Part shown: positions 6,367-11,614 of the stretch, one piece after another
How positions within the stretch are numbered: position 1 is the stretch's first letter
Layout: each line of letters opens with the position of its first letter
From: CAZILN01 sp964540005
GTDB taxonomy: Bacteria; Bacteroidota; Bacteroidia; Bacteroidales; SM23-62
DNA: 11,614 nucleotides
NCBI GenBank assembly: GCA_964540005.1
Contig: CAZILN010000268.1
Coordinates: 1 to 11,614, forward strand
Direction: 5' to 3'
The notes under the pieces: model-generated
Seen by the model: only the letters and a program-made list of their open reading frames with translations
Told to the model about the DNA's origin: nothing
Database searches by the model: none
Position numbers and translations under genes: made by a program

Positions 6367-7347
6367 ATGAAGAAAAACAATGTAATTGTAATCGTTGGAC
6401 TGATCTCCCTTTTGCTGGCAGCCGGCAGTTACAGCCTTCAGGCCCAGGAAGATACCGATAAGAGGGCCAGGGAACTCGATCTTAAATTGCAGTTGCTTGA
6501 TACAAAGCTTGAGCTGCTGGATTCCAAGATCGCCCTATGGGAAACCAAGCCGGAGGAACTCGATATGAGAATGCGGGAGATCGATAAACGCATACTGGAT
6601 CTTGATTTCGACCCGGATGAGCTTAATGCGAAGATCCGGGAGATAGAATCCGAAATCATGGAAGTTAAGACAATGATTGTTCCCCTGGAATCGCCGGTCC
6701 CGGATTTCAGGGTTTACGAAGAGGAGTACACCCCGGTGTTTAAGTCGGCCATCATGCTCAACCCGGTGCGCCTGTTTGAAGGGACCTTTCATTTATCTTA
6801 TGAGCGCCTGCTGACCGATAAGTTTTCAGTGAGTGTGTCTGCCCTGGCAACCTATGCCACACAGGAAGGCTTGACGAATTATTTTTTCACGAACCAGAAG
6901 TTTTCCTACTATGATTTTAGCTCCAGTTCATACCGGGATTATTCCGGTGAATCAATAGCGGGCGGAGGGATTATCCTGGAAGCCAAGAACTACCTGCTTG
7001 CCGATTTTCCCATGCACAGGAAGGCTCCGCTGGGATTGTATGCAGCGCCACAGGTCCTGTTTCGCAAGATCTACATCACCGGTGAGGAACAGGTGTGGGA
7101 AGTTGAAGAAGAAAAATGGGTGACAGAAGAGGTTAAACAGCGCCTGAATGTGCTTTCCTCCGGTGTCACGCTGGGTTATAAGATACCTGTGGCAAAGGTT
7201 CTGGTACTGGACTTTTTCGTAGGCGGTCACATCCGTCTGAGCAAATATGATAACAAAGCCGGATTGACAAAATACAGGAACTGGTATAACATTGATTTTT
7301 CAGGGGTGTTCCCAACGGCCGGGATTGCAATAGGGATATTGAAATAA
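6367..7347 (+). CDS. Heptad-repeat coiled-coil protein with C-terminal beta-barrel-like domain
   Basis: I place the start at the ATG at 6367, giving 326 residues, because MKKNNVIVIVGLISLLLAAG followed by SLQAQ is a good signal peptide. The ATG at 6298 would prepend 23 residues that hide it and would crowd the smpB promoter. Mature residues 37-99 form nine uninterrupted heptads of the form Lxxx(L/I)xx, rich in Asp, Glu and Lys, and likely helical. After a Pro-containing linker (~105-120), residues ~125-326 show alternating strands and Gly turns, for example SAIMLNPVRLFEGTFHLSYERLL and FSVSVSALATY, and end in AGIAIGILK. This looks like a small outer-membrane barrel similar in style to DUF3575 proteins. 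The likely picture is a periplasmic coiled coil attached to a barrel. No recognised function. It stands alone between smpB (divergent) and miaA. Confidence 0.75.
   Translation: MKKNNVIVIVGLISLLLAAGSYSLQAQEDTDKRARELDLKLQLLDTKLELLDSKIALWETKPEELDMRMREIDKRILDLDFDPDELNAKIREIESEIMEVKTMIVPLESPVPDFRVYEEEYTPVFKSAIMLNPVRLFEGTFHLSYERLLTDKFSVSVSALATYATQEGLTNYFFTNQKFSYYDFSSSSYRDYSGESIAGGGIILEAKNYLLADFPMHRKAPLGLYAAPQVLFRKIYITGEEQVWEVEEEKWVTEEVKQRLNVLSSGVTLGYKIPVAKVLVLDFFVGGHIRLSKYDNKAGLTKYRNWYNIDFSGVFPTAGIAIGILK
6475..6663 (+). repeat. Nine coding heptads, arranged as three 21-residue units
   Basis: These 63 codons encode nine consecutive heptads, each opening with Leu, Ile or Trp and usually Asp or Glu second; examples are LDTKLEL and LDMRMRE. 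The fifth position is hydrophobic except in heptads 4 (WETKPEE) and 7 (LDFDPDE), where it is Pro (codons at 6550 and 6613). Heptads 4-6 and 7-9 match each other best, so the unit appears to be 21 residues (63 bases). Confidence 0.8.
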
Positions 7348-7404
7348 GGCACGGGACAGAGGCTATCACTGGTAAGACACATCAGTCTCTGAGGAATTTT
7401 CCTT

Positions 7405-7437
7405 TCTGTCTCAGGAGCTTGAAATATACTACCTTTG
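7405..7437 (+). promoter_or_regulatory. Likely miaA promoter
   Basis: TACCTTTG at 7430-7437 is a perfect TAnnTTTG -7 element. TCTG at 7405-7408, 21 bases upstream, is a one-mismatch version of the TTTG -33 element. The start codon of miaA is 12 bases after the -7 box, so the leader would be very short. Confidence 0.5.
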
Positions 7438-7449
7438 TTTTAGGTACGC

Positions 7450-8382
7450 ATGAACAGCAGGGAATCATACAATCTCATTACCATCCTTGGACCGACAGCT
7501 GTTGGTAAGACCGGGTTTGCTGCCCGGATCGCTGCGCAGCTGAACGGAGAGATCATCAGTGCAGACTCGCGACAGGTATACAGGGAAATGGATATTGCCA
7601 CGGGTAAGGATTATGCTGATTACCTGGTCGATGGAAAGGCTGTACCCTGCCATCTGATCGATATTGTTGATCCGGGATACGAATACAATGTCTACGAATA
7701 TCAGAAAGATTTTATCAGGAGCTTTGAAGATATCACCGGAAGAAAAAAGATGCCTGTGCTGTGCGGCGGCAGCGGACTGTACATTGAAGCAGTATTGAAA
7801 GGATATAAACTGATCAGGGTACCGGTAAATGCTGAAAGGCGGAAGGTTTTTGAGGAGATGAGTGACGGGGAACTTTCAGAACTCCTGGCTTCCTGCAAAA
7901 ACCTGCACAACATTTCCGATACCAGCCAGAGAAAGAGGCTGATCAGGGCCCTGGAAATAGAAGAGTACTATAAGGATCACCCGGAAATCAATCTTGATTA
8001 TCCCCGGATCAATCCCCTGCTGATTGGTTTGTCGGCTGATCGTGATGTCCGCAGGGCAAAGATCACAGACCGGCTTGCAAGCCGCATGGAGAACGGGATG
8101 GTGGAGGAAGCAAAGCGGCTGGTTGAAAAGGGCCTGGGTTATGACAAGCTGGTGTATTACGGACTGGAATATAAATACCTGGCTATGTATTTACAGGGAC
8201 AACTGAATTATGAAGAGATGTTCGCCCGGCTGAATACTGCCATTCACCAGTTCTCAAAGCGGCAGATGACCTGGTTCAGGAAGATGGAGCGTGAAGGTTT
8301 CATAATTCACTGGATGGATGCAGACCTCCCTGTCGATGAGAAAGTGAAACAGGTACTGTCCTGGCTGGAAGGATCATTATAA
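7450..8382 (+). CDS. miaA: tRNA dimethylallyltransferase MiaA (divergent type)
   Basis: MiaA transfers a dimethylallyl group from DMAPP to N6 of A37 in tRNAs that read UNN codons, the first step toward ms2i6A. The 310 residues are a normal length. Visible in order are the P-loop-like GPTAVGKT (14-21), GEIISADSRQVYREMDI (33-49) with the conserved Asp39, HLIDI (68-72), CGGSGLY (105-111), RLIRALEI, and the C-terminal AIHQFSKRQMTWFRK. Two motifs differ from textbook MiaA. GGT at the active site is GGS (Ser108), and the VGYRQ segment is replaced by YGLEYKY. Several Bacteroides species are annotated with two MiaA proteins, and this may be the second type; that is from memory and should be tested. 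A -7 box lies 12 bases upstream, so the gene is probably its own transcription unit. It converges with the small membrane protein gene. Confidence 0.92.
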   Translation: MNSRESYNLITILGPTAVGKTGFAARIAAQLNGEIISADSRQVYREMDIATGKDYADYLVDGKAVPCHLIDIVDPGYEYNVYEYQKDFIRSFEDITGRKKMPVLCGGSGLYIEAVLKGYKLIRVPVNAERRKVFEEMSDGELSELLASCKNLHNISDTSQRKRLIRALEIEEYYKDHPEINLDYPRINPLLIGLSADRDVRRAKITDRLASRMENGMVEEAKRLVEKGLGYDKLVYYGLEYKYLAMYLQGQLNYEEMFARLNTAIHQFSKRQMTWFRKMEREGFIIHWMDADLPVDEKVKQVLSWLEGSL

Positions 8383-8407
8383 GGTATTTTAGCCAATCTG
8401 GGTTCAA

Positions 8408-8429
8408 GCATGCCGGACTCCGGTCCTGC
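8408..8429. terminator. Hairpin between convergent genes
   Basis: In the 52 bases between the stops of miaA and the small membrane protein gene, CCGG-act-CCGG forms a short GC stem. It is extended with mismatches by GCA/TGC at its base. Neither side is followed by a T tract, so a two-way terminator is only a suggestion from its position. Confidence 0.25.
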
Positions 8430-8434
8430 AAGAC

Positions 8435-8851
8435 TCAGAACTTCCACTGGATGGAACTCAATAAAAATACCAGTGCAATGATGGTAAGGAAATTCAGGAT
8501 GGTAATTATATAGTTATAGCTGATCCGTTTTTTCTTGAACCGGCGACGTATCATTATCCCGATATTGGGCAGGAAAAAGGCGATCAGTACGATAATGTAA
8601 TATATGGCAGAGGTATTGACCTCCATGGCTTCTTCCTCGCTCACCGTATTATCTGCAAAAAAAAGGACCAGGTAAACGAATCCAAGGAATACGGCAAGGT
8701 ACAGAAGGTAACTGAGCTTTATTGCGATGGTGGAGACCTTCCGCTTCCGGTGTACACGAAAGGGTTTGAGAATGATGACAGCAATTATAAAAATAAACAG
8801 GAATGTCGCAATAAAAATCAGGTGCAATAATAACTGGAAGAAGTTATTCAT
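8435..8851 (-). CDS. Small four-helix inner-membrane protein
   Basis: I do not recognise this 138-residue protein. It has four clear hydrophobic segments, at about residues 5-29, 44-66, 80-101 and 110-132. Basic loops RVHRKRK (32-38) and RRRFKKKR (102-109) should face the cytoplasm, and the acidic loop SEEEAMEV (71-78) the periplasm. By the positive-inside rule both ends would lie outside. There is no signal peptide, no catalytic motif and no soluble domain. It lies 47 bases after the S9 peptidase on the same strand and could be co-transcribed, though a weak promoter may precede it. Length, start codon and helix pattern support a real gene. Confidence 0.75.
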   Translation of the reverse strand: MNNFFQLLLHLIFIATFLFIFIIAVIILKPFRVHRKRKVSTIAIKLSYLLYLAVFLGFVYLVLFFADNTVSEEEAMEVNTSAIYYIIVLIAFFLPNIGIMIRRRFKKKRISYNYIITILNFLTIIALVFLLSSIQWKF

Positions 8852-8852
8852 A

Positions 8853-8885
8853 ATAAGGTAATCTGATTTCAGCCTAATTTACAAA
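8853..8885 (-). promoter_or_regulatory. Weak promoter candidate for the four-helix protein
   Basis: On the minus strand TTTG (8885-8882) is followed after 21 bases by TACCTTAT (8860-8853), a two-mismatch -7 box one base before the ATG. The TTTG is the end of a run of T just after the peptidase stop codon, so the match may be chance. Confidence 0.22.
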
Positions 8886-8898
8886 AAAAACACACTCC

Positions 8899-10986
8899 TT
8901 ACTTCAGCCACTTATCGAGCCACCCGAAGAACTCCCGCTGCCAGAGGATGGCGTTCTGCGGTTGCAGCACAAAATGTGACTCCCCCGGGAAAAACAGGAG
9001 CTTGCTTGGCACACCCAGCAACTGGGCTGCATTGAAAGCCTGCATGCTTTCTGTATAAGGGATACGGAAATCATACCCCCCGGTAATGATCAGAATGGGG
9101 GTATCCCAGTTCTGTACCGCCAGATGGGGAGAGAATTCATAGCTTTTCGGCTGGGGGGTTTCCCAGTAAGGCCCCTCGTAATCATGATTCACGAAAAACA
9201 TCTCCTCGGTCGCAGCATACATACTCTCGAAATTGAATATCCCGCAATGGGAGATAAAGGCCTTGAACCGCCCCTCATGGTGACCGGCCAGCCAGAAAAC
9301 CGAAAATCCGCCATAGCTTGCGCCTATGGAACCCAGGCGGTCCTCATCGACAAAGGGTTCTTTACTCAGCTCATCGATGGCACTAAAGTAATCCTTCATG
9401 TTCTGTCCCCCGTAATCCCCGGATATCTGTTCGTTCCACTCTGTTCCGAAGGTAGGCAGTCCGCGGCGGTTGGGGGCCACCACTATGTAATCATTGGCAA
9501 CCATCATCTGGAAATTCCACCGGTAGCTGAAAAACTGGCTTACGGCACTCTGGGGCCCACCCTGGCAGTATAGCAGGGCAGGATATTTTTTAGCAGGGTC
9601 AAAGCCGGGAGGGTAGATGACCCAGACCAGCATGTCCTTGTTATCGGTTGTTTTGATCCATCGCTCTTCTATCGCGCCCATGGCAATGTTATCATAAATA
9701 TGCCGGTTGGTAAATGTCAACTGGTTTTCCTCTCCTGTGGCAGGATCCACAGAGAAGATCTCCGTAGCCATATCCATGGCCATTTTCTCGCCAATGATAA
9801 CATCCCCGGAGAGCCTGAAGGTATTGTAGTTGTGACGCCCGCTGGTGACCTGCCTGATCTCACCGCCGGCCATATCCAGGGCATATATCTGGTAGGTGGC
9901 ATGTATGCCGGAGATAAAGAAGATCGTCTGTCCGTCATCACTCCAGACCAGGTGTTCTGCATCCTGGTCGAAATCGGTGGTCATATCCTTTTTTTCTCCC
10001 GATTCAAGATCCATAACAAACAACCTGTTTTTATCGGCCTCATATCCGGGTGTCTCCATGCTTTGCCAGGCGATAAACTTACCATCCGGTGAAAAAGCGG
10101 GTAAGATATCATAACCTGGCATTCCTTTGGTGATATTCTCGGTGCTTCCGGTAGCAAGATCATACAGGTAGATATCCGAATTGGTACTGACAGCGTATTC
10201 CTTTCCCCTCATTTTCTTACAGGTGTATGCTATTGTATTCCCATCCGGTCCCCAGGTGATCTCACCATCATCGAACCAGGGTGACATGGGGGCATCCCAG
10301 GGCTCATCCTTCATAATATCAGTGGCTTCTTCCATGTTTCCGTCAGTGTACGCAGCCCAGAAGATGTGGCTGTATTTATAGTCATGCCAGTCATTCCAGT
10401 GACGGTACATCAGGTCTTCCATGATCTTCACCTCCGCCAGGGGCAGGTCGGGATATATTTCGAGGGGAGTCTTATCCATTTTGACATCCATGGTAAAGAG
10501 TACTTTTGATCCGTCCGGACTGAATTCAAAACTGTTGATGTCCCCATCCACATCCGACACCTGCCGGTGTGCTGAACCATTCTGATCCATTTCCCACACC
10601 TGCATCTGTCCGGATGCCGCAGAAAGGTAGGCAATCCTTCCGGTAGCCGGGTTCCATTTGGGTGTATTGTATTTTCCATCGCTGCCAGTGATCTTTACAG
10701 GTTCACCGCCGGGCAGATCCAGCAAATAAATATCCCTGATGCTCTGGTTGCTTGTAGCATCGTACCAGGTAACGGTATACAGGACTTTACCCCCGTCGGG
10801 AGAAAGCTGCGACGATGATACACGGCCGAACATCCAGAGGATCTCAGGCGTCATAACTCCTGCATCGATCTGGGACTGGGTCAGACCGGGGAAGGTAAAA
10901 TCGGCCTGGCTGGATTTATCCTGTTTGGAACAGGACAATAAACTTACGGACAGGATCAATAATCCTGAAATCAAAATTTTGTTCAC
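8899..10986 (-). CDS. S9-family (prolyl oligopeptidase-like) serine peptidase, lipoprotein
   Basis: This 695-residue protein is an S9-family peptidase of the acylaminoacyl-peptidase/DPP type, which cleaves short peptides. The N-terminus MNKILISGLLILSVSLLSC is a lipoprotein signal with Cys at residue 19, so it is probably membrane-anchored in the periplasm or at the surface. Residues ~45-430 are a beta-propeller with PD40 motifs (FEFSPDGSKVLF, PAFSPDGKFIAW, LVWSDDGQTIFF). The alpha/beta-hydrolase domain follows, with GASYGG holding the nucleophile Ser557, Asp639 in GGYDFRIP and His671 in GESHF, so the triad is complete. The start is GTG: an in-frame TAA lies 21 bases upstream with no ATG between, and the signal peptide begins exactly there. 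It follows recA by 46 bases on the same strand. Likely role: peptide scavenging for nutrition; exact specificity not readable. Confidence 0.93.
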   Translation of the reverse strand: MNKILISGLLILSVSLLSCSKQDKSSQADFTFPGLTQSQIDAGVMTPEILWMFGRVSSSQLSPDGGKVLYTVTWYDATSNQSIRDIYLLDLPGGEPVKITGSDGKYNTPKWNPATGRIAYLSAASGQMQVWEMDQNGSAHRQVSDVDGDINSFEFSPDGSKVLFTMDVKMDKTPLEIYPDLPLAEVKIMEDLMYRHWNDWHDYKYSHIFWAAYTDGNMEEATDIMKDEPWDAPMSPWFDDGEITWGPDGNTIAYTCKKMRGKEYAVSTNSDIYLYDLATGSTENITKGMPGYDILPAFSPDGKFIAWQSMETPGYEADKNRLFVMDLESGEKKDMTTDFDQDAEHLVWSDDGQTIFFISGIHATYQIYALDMAGGEIRQVTSGRHNYNTFRLSGDVIIGEKMAMDMATEIFSVDPATGEENQLTFTNRHIYDNIAMGAIEERWIKTTDNKDMLVWVIYPPGFDPAKKYPALLYCQGGPQSAVSQFFSYRWNFQMMVANDYIVVAPNRRGLPTFGTEWNEQISGDYGGQNMKDYFSAIDELSKEPFVDEDRLGSIGASYGGFSVFWLAGHHEGRFKAFISHCGIFNFESMYAATEEMFFVNHDYEGPYWETPQPKSYEFSPHLAVQNWDTPILIITGGYDFRIPYTESMQAFNAAQLLGVPSKLLFFPGESHFVLQPQNAILWQREFFGWLDKWLK

Positions 10987-11032
10987 AGGTATAAATTTTT
11001 GTAATTAATAATAAGTTATTTCTTCGAATGCT

Positions 11033-11614
11033 TTATTCCACAGGTTTCTTATTCAGCGCTTCGATAATCTTCCCTTCAAGTTCATCGGATAGCTCAGGAT
11101 TATCTGTCAGCAGCTGTTTTACGGCATCACGGCCCTGGCCCAGCTTGGTTTCTGAATAGGAAAACCATGAGCCGCTTTTCTGTATCAGGCCGAGCTCAAC
11201 TCCCAGGTCGATGATCTCTCCTGTCCGGGAAATACCCTGCCCGTAGATGATGTCAAATTCGGCTTTGCGGAAGGGAGGCGCCAGTTTGTTTTTCACAATT
11301 TTCACCTTGGTGCGGTTGCCCTGCACTTCTTCACCTTCCTTGAGCTGTGCCATACGGCGGATGTCCACCCTGACCGATGCATAGAACTTCAGGGCATTGC
11401 CTCCCGTGGTGGTTTCCGGGTTGCCGAACATTACGCCGATTTTTTCCCTGAGCTGGTTAATGAATACACAGGTAGTATTTGTTTTGCTGATGTTGGCTGT
11501 GAGTTTCCTGAGGGCCTGCGACATGAGCCTGGCCTGAAGGCCCATCCTGGAATCACCCATTTCACCTTCTATCTCGGCCTTCGGCGTGAGGGCTGCCACG
11601 CTGTCAATGACAAT
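11033..11614 (-). CDS. recA: Recombinase RecA (C-terminal 194 residues)
   Basis: The frame runs off the right edge, so the N-terminus with the Walker A loop is missing here. The visible part begins in Walker B (IVIDSVAALTPKAEIEGE) and continues through loop L1 (EGEMGDSRMGLQARLMSQAL) and the highly conserved INQLREKIGVMFGNPETT and GGNALKFYASVRVDIRR of loop L2. It ends with the C-terminal domain. RecA forms filaments on single-stranded DNA, drives homologous recombination, and promotes LexA self-cleavage where an SOS system exists. The C-terminal tail is short and mildly charged rather than strongly acidic as in E. coli. The first visible codon of the edge segment is not a start; the GTG at 11599 is internal. 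The promoter and any SOS box lie outside the window. Confidence 0.98.
   Translation of the reverse strand: MVIDSVAALTPKAEIEGEMGDSRMGLQARLMSQALRKLTANISKTNTTCVFINQLREKIGVMFGNPETTTGGNALKFYASVRVDIRRMAQLKEGEEVQGNRTKVKIVKNKLAPPFRKAEFDIIYGQGISRTGEIIDLGVELGLIQKSGSWFSYSETKLGQGRDAVKQLLTDNPELSDELEGKIIEALNKKPVE

Noticed and set aside
7389..7414. CTGAG/CTCAG inverted repeat before miaA
   Set aside because: The stem is only five pairs with a 16-base loop and no T tract; it is too weak to call a terminator or operator.
9124..10092. Plus-strand frames of 149 and 130 codons opposite the S9 peptidase
   Set aside because: The minus strand holds the complete catalytic triad and propeller; the plus frames lack recognisable features.

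Overview
The window looks like ordinary chromosome from a member of the Bacteroidota, probably a Bacteroidales- or Marinilabiliales-like, free-living type. The evidence is a C-terminal sorting domain of the type IX secretion system (T9SS) on the first gene, a GldK/PorK-type lipoprotein, promoter -7 elements of the Bacteroidota form TAnnTTTG, and the near absence of Shine-Dalgarno sequences before the starts. Lineage below phylum is inference. Coding density is high: no gene-free stretch exceeds about 110 bases. I saw no rRNA, tRNA, CRISPR array, insertion sequence or attachment site.

Left part (1-1367, + strand): the 3' end of a secreted beta-propeller protein carrying a T9SS sorting domain, then a LOG-family nucleotide phosphoribohydrolase.

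Middle envelope cluster (1463-5774, + strand): three closely spaced genes, possibly one operon. They encode a secreted SPOR-domain protein with a duplicated N-terminal module, an outer-membrane beta-barrel with thrombospondin type-3 and EF-hand calcium motifs, and the T9SS ring lipoprotein GldK/PorK. The partners gldL, gldM and gldN do not follow gldK; a convergent smpB does. Together the three could link peptidoglycan (SPOR), outer membrane (barrel) and secretion machinery (GldK), but that joint role is inference.

Centre right (5813-8382): smpB on the minus strand, diverging from a gene for a heptad-repeat plus beta-barrel protein, then miaA, a tRNA(A37) dimethylallyltransferase of a divergent type.

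Right part (8435-11614, all minus strand): recA (its N-terminal part lies beyond the edge), then a lipoprotein S9-family peptidase starting at GTG, then a small four-helix membrane protein. Gaps are 46 and 47 bases, so co-transcription is possible.

No clear new defence, mobile or biosynthetic system is visible. The most distinctive items are the 21-residue superperiod with recurring prolines in the coiled-coil protein, the gldK separated from gldLMN and lacking the formylglycine-enzyme cysteines, the barrel/TSP3/EF-hand protein beside a SPOR protein, and the altered MiaA motifs.
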